NCBI GenBank assembly: GCA_933228895.1
Contig: OW121854.1
Coordinates: 132,351,926 to 132,415,925 of the forward strand
Direction of reading: 5' to 3'
DNA from: Platycnemis pennipes
Lineage: Eukaryota > Arthropoda > Insecta > Odonata > Platycnemididae
DNA: 64,000 nucleotides
The translations under genes were made by a program, and so were the position numbers. Positions 44,054 to 55,633 of the stretch are shown here, piece after piece. How positions within the stretch are numbered: position 1 is the first letter of the stretch; every line of letters begins with the position of its first letter. The notes beneath the pieces are model-generated. The model made no database searches, was not told the origin of the DNA, and saw only the letters and a list, made by a program, of their open reading frames with translations.

Positions 44054-45960
44054 GGGCCTAATTCTCGTTCTCTCGTATCGCGGGACATTGAACGCGAACG
44101 CAAGTTTTAACGCAAATTGCGGTACGCGGGATTCTCTTTGCGTTCGCGTTCGTGACAGCGTTCGCGTTCACAAGATAGGTAGTCCAATCACAGTGGCGCT
44201 CGGTATTCTCTTTCTACTTATCATCAAAGTTAACGCAAGTTGCGATGAAGAAGTTATCACGGTTTGCGAGGCAGTGATATGTCCATGGAATGTTATTATT
44301 GAGAAAATAAGAACCTTAAAACAACATGTTTAGCTAATATTTTTACTATACATAAATGTGGCAACAGTGTATCACGTAGATTCCTCAAGTTTCAGCGAGA
44401 AATGCATGTTTGTTTTGTGATGCGAGGGGGGCATTGTCAGAGTGTAAGTTTTGTGGTTATATCTGTATGTTTATTCTTGAGATACCAACGCACATTATTA
44501 TGGAAGAATAATGCAATGATATTGACGCAAGTAAACATCATGTTAGGCTTTCATTAACTTCAGTTCGTTTATTCATGAGATTCCATCTCTGTGAACAAGA
44601 TCTTTGGTCGTTGTTTACATTATGATTGAAGTGTTCATCGAAGTAATTTCAACGACAAGGTTACTCATATTCATGAATTCTCATATACGCCACTTATTGG
44701 ATATGCATGACATGTTATGAAATAGTATTGCAAATGCTTTGATGAAGTGAAATTCTCGTGATGTCTTGTTTAGCATCTGAAACTATTATGTGCATAAATG
44801 TGTTGGAAAATAGCTACATACACACTCCTCATTATGTTGTGAAGTGTGTTTTTGTGATGATTCGGCTGTAATGTGAAATACCGAGTGATCGTTCTTCGTA
44901 AACAGCTGTTCAGTGAAACCTTAAATGGTTCTTTCAAGTAAGTTTCTATAAAATACAGGGTCCTTAATGGATATCTTTGTGAATTTTAGTGTTGTGGAAG
45001 TGTTAAAGTGAGTTTGAATAGACTGCGAATAAGTCCAATAGGCATAATTTTTCGATCCTGAATTCAGGGATACAAGAGTGAAATTTAATGGTTTTTGTTT
45101 TAATGGCATTTTTATATTTTAATAAAGCTCTATTCTGAACTAAATGTGCTCTCTAGTCATCTTCCTTATTTCTTGTCGACATATGCCCATGACGAACTTA
45201 TTTACTTAGCGTCAACGTATGCCTCTTTTTGCCGAGGATTCGAACAATTTTAATTGATGGAACAGAAATCCGATTATTCCATAGACAATATCATACTAAG
45301 CCATTGTCTCAAATTCGCTATTAAACCTGCTGTAACTGTTTTTTCTGCCAAAATCAGCACATGAAGTACTCATTGTAATTGGATATCTTTGCTTTGGATA
45401 GTGCCCTTCGCATAGATGGACTCGACTAGCCAACTTAGGTTGCTTTTGTGAAATGATTTTATTTTCTTCTAGCATATCTATTCTCTTAAGCTAACTATTT
45501 GATTAGTTGTTATGCACAGGGGAAGCTGTGGTAAAGAGAACATGGGTAATTGGAGCAGAATACCATAAATTATTTGTAAACAATATGACCTAAATATCAT
45601 AATGGAACTTTTGACACTTGTACCTCTATAGATTATATTTGTCAAATATTTTTCCCTTGATAGAGCAGAAACCTTAACCTTCGACTTTAAAGCTAATATT
45701 AGAAAGAAGTGTGCAAAAATAATTTGTCAGCTATCAGGCAAAACAATTACTGTGGTGTGAAGTATTGCATTCATAAGTCATGGAGTTGGCAGTTTTTTTA
45801 ATATTTACAGATTTATTTTAATTTATATTTGACCAAACCTAATTCTTAGGCCATGTTCTAATTACCTCAAAAACTAATCACTGGGATATAAATTAGAACA
45901 ATCTAGATCCAAAAGATGTCAAGATAGTTGCTGAGAAAGGGATAAAGTGAGTTTCAAGCA

Positions 45961-46400
45961 ATGTTGCAGGGTCTGGAAAGGATAACTGCATTAGCATGTA
46001 GATGTGCAAGCGGGCATATTCTTCCACCATCCATTGTCTTTAAAGGGAAAACATTGATGCAGAGAGTGTTCACTCCACATGAAGACTTGTATCATGACAC
46101 ACGTTACAGTGTTAGTGAAATTGGTTGGATTTACGCTTATTTTTTAATACTGGTTTTATTCTGTATTCTTAAGACATAGCATTCCCTTAAAAAAGTTCAC
46201 TGTGGACAAAAAAAACATTGTTTTGTATTTTGATGACTACAAGTCCCATGTTAATGATGAACTTTTTAAATTATGTGGTCCACCTGCTTTAAACCACAAT
46301 ATCTGACATCTGGGTATTTAGCATGTGGGCTATATCATGTGGAAAAGGTAAATTTCCTGATAAAGATCTTGATCCCCAAGCACTTCTAAGATATAATAGG
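45961..46400 (+). pseudogene. pogo/jerky-type DDE transposase fragment
   Basis: The + strand frame reads LERITALACRCASGHILPPS, IVFKGKTLMQRVF and then YSVSEIGWIYAYF. The order 'A-G-x-x-LPP-IVFKGK ... G-x-S-E-x-GW' is typical of the DDE domain of pogo/Tigger/jerky transposases. Downstream, YFDDYKSHVND resembles the second-Asp block (D-N/G-H-x-SH). The rest is frameshifted. The family match rests on remembered motifs, but several in the right order support it. Confidence 0.65.
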
Positions 46401-48391
46401 TGGAAAAATGCTGAAAATGATACTTTCATAAAAGATTCTGGGAATTTGTAACCTAGTAAAACTGAAGCACCTGATTTCAAACTTCATTCATTACTGAAAC
46501 TGCACTAGAGATACTGAATACAGACTCTCCTATAAAATCTAATAATCTTATTCCCTCATATTCATCCTTATTAACCAGTAACATCCTTACCAATTCATGC
46601 CAGCACTTCCAAGTGCTTGTATGAACATATCTGTTCAATCCAGTGAGCAAATTATAAGTTTACAAATATATATTAAGTTAAAGTTGTTCATTACCCTGGC
46701 TAAATAAAACTCTTTAATCTTGCTCGAATTACCATGTCCTCCCCTAAATTAAAAAGTGAAAAATTTATTGGTGTCATGATTCAACATATGCTAAGAAATT
46801 TATAATATTCGTTGTGTCGACTGCTTATTGAATGCTTACTTTCACTAGAAATGGAATATGCCTTGATGGTACTCCTAGCTGCTGCTGCAGATGAGGGTAT
46901 AAGAGAGCAGAGTAGAGATTTGGCTGCTGAAATGAAATTATTAAGAGATGGGTACATCTGATCCATTTTTAATCCCTTAAAGGCAAGACCCTTCAGGGTG
47001 TCAAAGGAAAGTGTTGCTAACTTATGTGATTCCCACAAGGTCACTTACAGTGGCAACTTTCACTAGGCTCTCTGTTGAATCCCAGGTTTTAAATTTGTCA
47101 TTTAATCTGATCATATTGAAGTCATGTAATGAACCATCAGTGAATTGCTTTGATGCAATTTACTGTTTACTCCATCTCTTCTCTGATGGAACTATGGGGA
47201 AATTTGTATCTGGGTACCTTTCTTTCATGTTCAACACAGTTCTCTGGTTGTAGTGGTAAACTTCTTGGCATTGCACTATTCTTTAGTCATCAGTACATTA
47301 TTTGTTAAAATTAATTCAATTAAAATATACCTATGGCTATAGATTTTAACTCCATGAGCCGTATAAGATAAATTTATTTACAGGATTATCATAAACATTA
47401 TTGTAATGGATGAATGAGCCATATGTGAAATATATTTATAGCAATGCCATTAATGAGAAATATGAAAATATCTTCAATCATCATAATTTTGAATGATAAC
47501 ACATTCTCATATAATTTATCTTACAAAAATTTTGTCCAGTTAAATGTTGTGAACTCTGTATTGCATTGTAATACGCTATAAAATATAGTAAGTAATCTAC
47601 ATGTACAAAATAAACTAAACATGATTCCGGGAATAATTCTCCATTGTATGCATCGTAGCATCGTGAAAAAAATATGTCAGCTATATTGTGAATACTTATG
47701 AAAATTTGTGTGTTAATAATTTTATGCGCAATGGTATTTAAAATCATCTTAAAGATTTAATTATACCATTGGGAAATGAAGATGGTGCTGTGGTTAGGTG
47801 TAATACGTAAGAGAACCTTAATACAGGAATTAAACCTATTAGGCTACCTATTCATAACGTAACATATTATCTCACGGTACGAAAAAGTATGCATATTTAT
47901 TTGATAGCGTGGAAAGTCAATAGTCTTCAGATTATGGTCATATCTGCAAAGATATTCGATTCCTTGCATACTGCGTGAAAATCTTCACAGAGTTATCAAC
48001 TCACTCGCACAACTGCTTTTAAATTAGAGACGAACAGGCTTATCTTGTACTTCCATCCGTTACATATTTTTACCCTGATATTTTAGTTACCTATCTGACC
48101 CTTGTTCGAGTATGAAATAAAAGACATTACTTCAGTTTTCAGCGTTAACTTACCGAGTGTTACCTATCCCGTGAACACTATATTTACTAATATCGTATTG
48201 TCTACACGAATGAGTGAACCGTGATCTATATGAACGCGATCTATATGAATCAGTAAATTATCGAATACGATAGTGGTTCAATTATATTAATGATAAAAAC
48301 ATTACAAGCAAACTTTTAACCGTTTGAGAATGTTTGTTTACTCTTGCTTTCGTCTGCAAACAGCTGCCAGTCGAAAGTCTACTCCTCTCGT

Positions 48392-48428
48392 ATTGGCTGA
48401 AATCGATGACGTACCGCTGCTGACGTCA
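48392..48428. promoter_or_regulatory. CCAAT + CRE module inside the right end of the 4.5 kb element
   Basis: ATTGG (48392-48396, CCAAT on the minus strand), a half CRE TGACGTA (48408-48414) and a full palindromic CRE TGACGTCA (48421-48428) lie within 40 bp. Confidence 0.45.
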
Positions 48429-48561
48429 CTTCCATGGTTAGAGGGCCGAAGTTACCCGAGCCTTATCACGAACGCAAAGAACGAGCAGAGGAGACGAACG
48501 CAATTTGCGTGACGGGGAACGCGTGATTCGTTGTCCCGCGACTAGAACGAGAATTAGGCCC

Positions 48562-48648
48562 CCCCCCCCCCCCCCACCTAACATCCCCGCGATTCAAATT
48601 TCTGCGTGTCTGAATTTCGTTGGAAATCGCAGGTGGTGAATTCGAAAC
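48562..48648 (+). repeat. tRNA-derived SINE S1, 3' half (split)
   Basis: Poly-C, then CACCTAACATCCCCGCGATT, TTTCTGCGTGTC and GGAAATCGCAGGTGG. It matches in reverse complement 61218-61300, where the sequence continues uninterrupted from the SINE head. It is thus the continuation of 43990-44053. Confidence 0.75.
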
Positions 48649-48651
48649 CGA

Positions 48652-49045
48652 TTTGTTCATCGGATGATGTTGGATATATGTTAAGAAGCCCTGAGTATTA
48701 TGCTACGTTTGATCATATCAACAATATTAGAGAGATAGATTGTCGTACCGATAGATTTAAAATGTCATTTTTCCCGCGTGCCATAAGAGAGAACAGAATA
48801 GGCAGCGCAGCAAAGGGTGAAATATAGTCAGAGTAATGTGTAGCGCATGATGCATGTAATGACAACCAATAATCCTTTCTTATTTCGTATATATTAACCA
48901 CCTAGCTGCATGTGAACCTATTATCTAGCTTGTCTCCATTAAATTTCCTAGTTGCGTGTCAATAGTGCATGTTTGGTGATCTTCATCCCCTGCCACACAC
49001 CTTCGTGAGTGCTCGCAGGGTATTACGTAGACGTAGATGTACATG
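48652..49045 (+). pseudogene. LINE family B, 3' end with UTR and tail
   Basis: The + strand reads DDVGYMLRSPEYYATFDHIN, IREIDCRTDRFKMSFFPRAI, then a stop, ~190 bp UTR with GTGCATGTTTGGTGATCTTC and CCTGCCACACACCTTCG, and a TACGTAGACGTAGATGTA tail. It may be the far end of the LINE B copy that begins at 40214, with the region between 43988 and 48652 replaced by deletion plus the SINE/TIR nest. Confidence 0.85.
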
Positions 49046-49771
49046 CAACCCAAATGTCTTACCAGGGACGTGTTTCTCCCTCATTTCCTCCGCCTCTCAA
49101 GAATACGGCTTTGGGGAAACCTCTTCTTCCATTTTGTATCTATTCAAACGAATGAGCAATTTGCACTATTCTGGTCATGATATCATTCCGTTTCAGCTGT
49201 GTTACCTTTCATCAGTATTTCGGGCTTTCCACTGCATTCATCGTTAACTCCCTCACGCCCTGATAGGTTTTCTCTTTCACGGCCTTCTTTATCTACGACA
49301 TACACTTCCTCCCGGGATATACCCTTCAACTTTTCCCTTCCATTATATTTCTAACTAATGTGATATGTTCTATCTGGAAGTGAATTATTTGGCATCGAAC
49401 AAATGGCATCTTTATGAAGACAAAACCGGAATCTGCAGAAACATAGGACAGATACTTAACACGTTGATAGTATTAACGAATCTTTGAACTATATGCTGCT
49501 TAGTCAATGAAGTAAAATTATTTGAGAAACATACGTCATTGTAATGCGACGTTGCTTGTAAACAGTTCTCTCGGTCATTTCCTCTAACTTAATCCTCCAA
49601 CGGAAATCAATGCGTTGTCACTAGTAAATGGTATGGAAAAACGAGTCACAGTAATATTCACAGTATATTTTTTCAATAACAATAATATGTATATAATTTC
49701 TTCTTTACAACCTAACTCGCTTTCCGACATTTCTGCAATTTTATCTTTGTTTACTTTTGTTTAGTCTCCAG
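49046..49771. other. No recognisable gene
   Basis: Unassigned. It ends at the CAG that precedes the TIR end at 49772. Confidence 0.35.
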
Positions 49772-50432
49772 GGGCCGTATTCTGTAACTTGGGTGATATC
49801 TCTCACCGGTGATGGACATCACCCATAAACTTCACCCGTCCTTATCGTTTCCGATTCTCTGTAACTGGGTGGTTCTTCACCCGTTGATGAGGAGTGCTAT
49901 GAAAAACTGCGCCGTCTAGTAATGGAAAAATGAGATTAGCCAATAAAGAGAGCCAGTTGAATCACATGGCCGCAATGCAGGCAAGTTATGCGCAAATTAA
50001 ATGCTTGTAATGCGTGAATACGTATGTTCATGCTTGTGGTAATGGTTTCTCGAGTGATGGTCGAGTTCCAGACAGATGTGATCCACAATTCAAGACAGAT
50101 ATGATCCAAGTTGTCTGAACCCAAAATAGAGTATTTGCAAAAGTCAGGTAGGTATTTTGTTGAAATTTATTCTAGCCAGTGTTGTTTGGTTTCGAAATGC
50201 CACGTACAAAATACCAAGGTATAATTCCAACTAATTAATTTAATAAATAGCTTTTAAATGGATTGTTTTAGCATGGAAAATGCCAGGGTCTTAACGCCCA
50301 GCCATTGGTTCTTCGTAGTGTGACGTCATCTCCCATACTAACAGTAGCGAAATAGCCAAGGTTTGCATTGAGGGTGAATTCTTAGCCTTTTTGAAGTTAT
50401 TTCGTTATTTGACATAAAACTGAGTTTGTGTT
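49772..50432 (+). mobile_element. Left end of a Harbinger-like element (right end not found)
   Basis: CAG (49769-49771) precedes GGGCCGTATTCTGTAAC, very close in form to the other CWG-flanked termini here. Subterminal palindromic TCACC/GGTGA motifs follow (about 49798-49890). A promoter-like module, ATTGG (50304-50308) and TGACGTCA (50321-50328), lies ~105 bp before an ATG frame. I could not find the matching right terminus in the window. Confidence 0.5.
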
Positions 50433-50576
50433 CATGGAAGTTGGATTCGCAGACGCAAGTTCCAACAATCTTCCGGTCGTGGACGCGGTAATGAACGGAC
50501 ATTTTCTGAGCAACAACGCAGACTATGTTGGATGTGAGCAGCGAGGCGTAAAATTATCACGGTCGCCATATTATTA
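50433..50576 (+). pseudogene. Start of a transposon-linked YqaJ/SWIM-type protein
   Basis: The frame begins MEVGFADASSNNLPVVDAVM, then NGHFLSNNADYVGCEQRGVK, and stops after 47 codons. From memory, arthropod and cnidarian proteins with SWIM and YqaJ-nuclease domains, often carried by ISL2EU/Harbinger-related transposons, start with this pattern (acidic short leader, 'NLP-VD--MV', then 'AE-RGVK'). Only the N-terminus is present; no SWIM or nuclease motif follows. A CRE/CCAAT module just upstream suggests that this is the true 5' end of such a gene. Identification is by pattern memory and should be treated as tentative. Confidence 0.45.
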
Positions 50577-51159
50577 ATATTTTTCTTGCGTTATATTATG
50601 TAGTAAACCAAGAATTATGTCTTCCGTTATGTATTCGCCGTAATAAATTTTACCTAAGCTTACTAAATAACTAACTAAGCTTTTCTGAACAGCGCACAAT
50701 TAAACCTTGAAGTAGCTGTATCAGAGCAATACAGCCTGACGTGAATGGCATGCATTGCAATTATTAATCACGGGATAGTTCTTGCTTCTGGGTCTACTCG
50801 TCAACGAAGTTAATATCCTTCATTTTTGTAGTGCTAAGTAGTTCTATCACCAAGGCACATTCGAAGGCCTGGACTAGCACTCAAACACATGAGTCACAAC
50901 ACTTTTTTTTGTTTCGGAGTAGGCCACCCATTATTTTCTATCTCATATAATTGTGAGCAGCCTCTTCCCACGGAAAATGGAATAATAATATATATTTAAC
51001 AAACGAAATGTAACTACTTTTGACCAAGTCTTAGCCGTCGTCACTAGTCTTAATATAAATTATATCAATAGGCAAATATCGCACATCTGTATCTAATAAA
51101 TACAGATATTATCGTTATGTTTAGCCTTTTACTTCTTTTCCTTAGTTAACAACCTTCTG
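50577..51159. other. No recognisable gene
   Basis: AT-rich. It may be transposon interior, but no motif is visible. Confidence 0.3.
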
Positions 51160-52115
51160 CAGGATGATCTTACTCTCTTTGACCATCCCAAATATTTTCC
51201 GTACCCTTAAATCCTTTCGGATTCGAGAATTTCCCTGATACACACCTGGTAATTAGTACCAGACAAGCGCCGATACAAACTGTATCTCTCCTCCAGATTG
51301 TCTGTCTGAAATTCGCCCGGTAGCAAATAAACAACGAATAGGTTTTTAAATTCCGTTTTTTCCGGCTTTCTGAATTCCTGTTTTTAAAGCTCAGCTGGCT
51401 ACTGATATAAATTTCATCTATCAACAAGCACACAACCTTTTCTCTGGCAATTAGAGTTGCGGAAACATTGCGTAACAAGTGATGTGACGTGCATGAAGAG
51501 CCACTGTCTGGACACACGTTTAAAGAAATCGACGGAAGGTAACGTTTATGGGGCAATGACAAATGTCCCCTGTGTGCAGTAATCACAATAAGCAGAGTGG
51601 GGGACAGAGGATGAATGCAGAGAGAACTGGAGAGGGATTTCGTGCGTACGCTGGGTTCTTATTAGAATCTATCAACCTGACTTGGTCTAAAATGATGCAT
51701 AGTACTCCCCGGAATTATCATTGTTTAAAAAGGTGTTAAACCTGTTCCTTATGCCGATCCAATGTTTCCCTACGCCTGATGTGAGGTTCTTCTCTTTGAA
51801 TTGACTTGTGGGTAGCTAGATACACCGGCAAATTTTTAAGTAATCGGGGCACTGCATCGTCGCACAATTTTGGGAAGGCTGGAGGCATATCCCCCTTAAC
51901 ACCATTCTCCTTTTGAATTTCTTGCAACTTAATCATAACATTTTTTTCGAAATGCCAGATGCAGAACTTGATGAAGGAATCCAGCCCTTTCGTGGAATGG
52001 CACGTAACCACAGCTTTCTTCTTTTGTGATCTTTAGGAAATCTAATCGTAGACTCAGGAGCGTTTACTTGTAAAGTGCTGTCATAATTTGACTTGGTGCA
52101 AAACACCTTATTGGT
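51160..52115 (-). pseudogene. THAP-domain P-type (THAP9-like) transposase, broken
   Basis: Read on the minus strand from about 52113: CFAP (the second zinc Cys and its neighbour are lost by a frameshift), KSNYDSTLQVNAPESTIRFP, KDHKRRKLWLRAIPRKGW, then in another frame FCIWHFEKN (the C..H pair of the C2CH zinc site) and DAVPRLLKNLP (the AVPxxF-type end of THAP domains). After a gap, 51586-51170 reads LPHKRYLPSISLNVCPDSGS and EKVVCLLIDEIYISSQLSFK, the block with DEIY that marks the start of the P-element RNase H-like domain. Frameshifts separate all pieces. The THAP domain would bind transposon-end DNA in an intact protein. Confidence 0.75.
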
Positions 52116-52507
52116 ATCTATTCAATAAAGTCGATGGTAAATATATTTGTAGACATAAATTACTTTGATTATGTGTATAAAAGTATTTGAAATGCAAGCA
52201 CTGAAAGCCTTACCTTACAAGGAACACTTACCACTGATGCTTCGATGAAGGAACGTAAAAGACTTCCGACATAAAAAAATCACCATGTACTCCAGCTACG
52301 TATCGTAAGTTTAGGTCTGAATAATAATACCTACTTTTAGTTAATACGTTTCCATTGAAGGAAATAAGTCATAAGTGTCTCACAACAGAAGCTTTCTCAA
52401 ATCATCAACAACTCAATCACAACTCAGTCACCGTAACACCGTGCTTTTCGTATTGAGCGCCGGATTACCACCTGTGTTGCCAAATTTCCTGCATCAGGGC
52501 ACGTAGT
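52116..52507. other. No recognisable gene
   Basis: Unassigned; it lies between the THAP remnant and the hAT-like left end. Confidence 0.35.
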
Positions 52508-53253
52508 GTGAAGACCAGTGGTGAGCGATATATGGCAAACTATGATTGAATCACCGATACTGAAAAGTAGCAATCACCGCCTGTGACTAAATAATCGCGA
52601 ATCACTGTGACTGTGAATTCGGTGAATTTAGCTCAAGCTGCTACCGCTGGTGCCAACTGGTGCTCAGTGCAACCAATTCTAATGCAATGCTGCTAATGCG
52701 TATTAACTGCGTTGAACGTGATCGTAAAATGGAAAAAAAGAAGAAAAATTAGTGAAATATGGAACTTTTTGCTGTGGTTAACGGAGAAATAGCATCTTGC
52801 AACATATACAATCTTGCGTAAAACACTGTTGTGTTCAACAGTTGTAGATCGTTTTGTGAAACTATTTGTCTGAAACGAAAAGTAAATTTACTCCTCAACG
52901 GTTCAGCTTCCTGTTCGGTATATGTAGTACGTGACGTATAATTACATGTACGTGACATATAATAATACGTAACTTGACTCAAATATAATATACCGTTATT
53001 GATTTGGCATGTAATTATTCTGCAATCATTTGACCGGGTAGTTAACGAAAAGGTTCTGAATGCTTTCCATCATACATATATTTAAAGCAGTTTGCATCTT
53101 ATTTGAGATATTTTCTATTTATTTTTCGTAATATCCACTGTAATTATTGCTACATTTCATCATACTTTTTGCAGAATGATAGACTATGCTGTGAAGACGA
53201 TCCACCGACAGAAGATGTCGGAGATTGTATAACTTCGACATATATATTATATA

Positions 53254-55633
53254 TGGGTCATTCCACCTCAATTCAACAAACGTTTGTCCCTTAGGGTCTC
53301 AGATTTTGATAAAAATTGGTGTATGGGAACAAAATCAACTCAAACTATATAACCTCAAACAGTTTTGTGAAAAAAAAATTTTTGAGTGAATTATGCATGT
53401 TTTAATTTTTTCGTATGTTTAGCAAAAAACCGAGCCCTAAATCATCTTATCACTTATATCTCCGCTTGTAATTGTCATACAGCAATGATTAATAGCCCTT
53501 TTTAAAGCTAAATCTTTATTGAATGCAAATATATCAATAAAAAATTATTTTATTCTAAACCCTATTGTTATTAATTACTAATGTTTAAAAGATTGTTAAT
53601 AAACTTTTCTCAAATACTCCATCTCAGAATCGGCCGAAACTTTTTTTCCGTAATCTAAACATACCCAGCTAACTATTCCAAAAATAAAATTTAGTGGCAA
53701 TTCATAAATGCGTTTTTTATAAATATTTAAACATTTACAATTTTCTTTCTCGTGGCCCGTCGGCTCCCCCATTTGGAATACACGCAGCAGACACGCGATG
53801 CATGCCTAAGAATTCCCTAATTGCTCAAGGTCGTGGCTGTATGAGATAAAAATATATTATAAACTATAATTGTTAACAACAATTGTTATTTGTTCTGTTA
53901 AATGGATGTTTGCAGAGAAATTTACTATTGAGCCCCACTTAAGTTTCCAGGCGAATTAGATTTTATTTGACCCAAAAATCTGTGACAGTTAATATGAAAA
54001 TACTTTTTCAGAATCTTATAGTATAATTCATTGATTAAATGAAAAGAAAATAAATTATAATTATGGAATTTTTGCATCATGTGTTCTAGCAGAAAAATTT
54101 CTTCGTTTTTGCTATCTCACTCTTTTTATCTCTATAGACAAATTTACTACAAACTCGGATTTTAGTGTCCAAATATTTTTTATCCATGCAAAAACATTTC
54201 ATTTTCAATTCGAGTCGAGAGCCTGCAGCTGTGTCTTTTCGTGCATTGAGACGTATTCCGTAAACGTAGCTCTCTCTAAAAATAAATATTTTATGGCACC
54301 GACGGATTTGGGCAAGAGGGTAAAAACCTTTCCACTTCCTTTCAGAGCCCTATTTTTATGACCCAGTTGGTGGGCAATTCTGCCCATTGTGTTATTCGCC
54401 TAAAAGCTTGAAGGAAGACCATATAGTTGCACATGTTTTTGTTGACAGCCGCGTTTATTCACCGAAGAAGTCTCAGTTTGTTTTGGTCTGTCACCGCGTG
54501 TCCATCTCCTTATTCAAGAGCTGTCTGCCTTCTCTTTTTTCTCGTTCATAGTTTTTTAAAATAATTGTCAAAATTGTGTCAAAATTTGCTCCATCCGTGA
54601 GAGGAGGAAAGTGTTCGCGAGACAGTGTCTTTAAGTGTATCGAAGAGATCTGCAGCTCATCGAGGATAGAAGTGCTGTTAAAGCGGAAACAGCGTGCGTT
54701 AACAATGAAAAATCGTTTCTTGCCTTATATTCAAAGCGTCAAAAACAGTGTTGCAATCCACTGAAACTACATTGCATTATCCGTAGTGCTAATGTATATA
54801 CAATTACTGCCACATATTACAAATCGAAAATTTTCAGCACTAGAGCGATGTCTTTGGTCGAGGGCAGAAAATTTTGTCGTTAGTGCAGAGTGTTTCTGAA
54901 TAAGGGAGTCGCGAAAGGTGACAAACCAAGGTATCCCATCAGTCATCAAGAAGACGTTCCTGAGCAGCTTGTGGCTGCAGAAGCAGTACTGTCACAGCCG
55001 GGGCCTTCTGGTTTGCAATTTGCGGAGCCTCATATATCCCTACCTACAAACAACTCCAGCAATGACAGTGACTCACAAGGAGAGAGCGATGGTGCACCTT
55101 ATTCACCTCGTCAATCTGTGCTAGAAACAATCAACCTGAGTTTATCCGAAATCGGTACATCACCAGTAAATAGAAAAAGTTGAGAAGTAAAAAATACTCT
55201 AAAGAAAAAATTCATAAAATTACTTCTGTTTATCGAAGAGCAATCGGGAAAGTATGGGGAAAAGCAAAAACTTCCTTCGGCCCATAAGAGTTAGTAGGGT
55301 GTAAAATGCTAAGTCAACTCAAAGATATAATTTGCTGAAGCTTATTCCTACAGTGAAAAAATTTTAGTCCTGTCTACACTGCCTAAAAGCAGGAGTGTGG
55401 CAAAATTTCAAGAGAAATTTGGATCAACTCAATATTTAGCTCGAAAAGTGAAGGAACAAATAACAATTGTTGTTAACAATTATAGTTTATAACATGCATA
55501 ATTCACTCAAAAATTTTTTTCACAAAACTGTTTGAGGGTATTCAGTTTGAGTTAATTTTGTTCCCATACACCAATTTTTATCAAAATCTGAGACCCTAAG
55601 GGACAAACGTTTGTTGAATTGAGGTGGAATGAC

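Larger units (their letters stand above)
44054..48561. mobile_element. 4.5 kb TIR element inserted in a SINE, Harbinger-like
   Basis: Left end GGGCCTAATTCTCGTTCT and right end in reverse complement GGGCCTAATTCTCGTTCT; just inside, both share TCGCGGGACA and ACGCAAATTGCG. CTG precedes the left end; the right flank is a poly-C run that may have erased its CTG. The flanks join to a SINE whose unsplit copy is at 61.1-61.37 kb. CCAAT (44184-44188) near the left and ATTGG plus TGACGTCA (48392-48428) near the right end form promoter-like modules. Inside are a pogo-like remnant (45.96-46.4 kb) and, around 46.9-47.06 kb, a piece reading KARPFRVSKESVANLC that vaguely recalls Harbinger transposase starts. 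Confidence 0.75.

Noticed and set aside
46900..47060. Separate Harbinger transposase gene call
   Set aside because: Only one short stretch (FRVSKESVANL) looks similar, and the following frame does not continue with helix-turn-helix or DDE motifs. Kept only as a remark in the 4.5 kb element entry.
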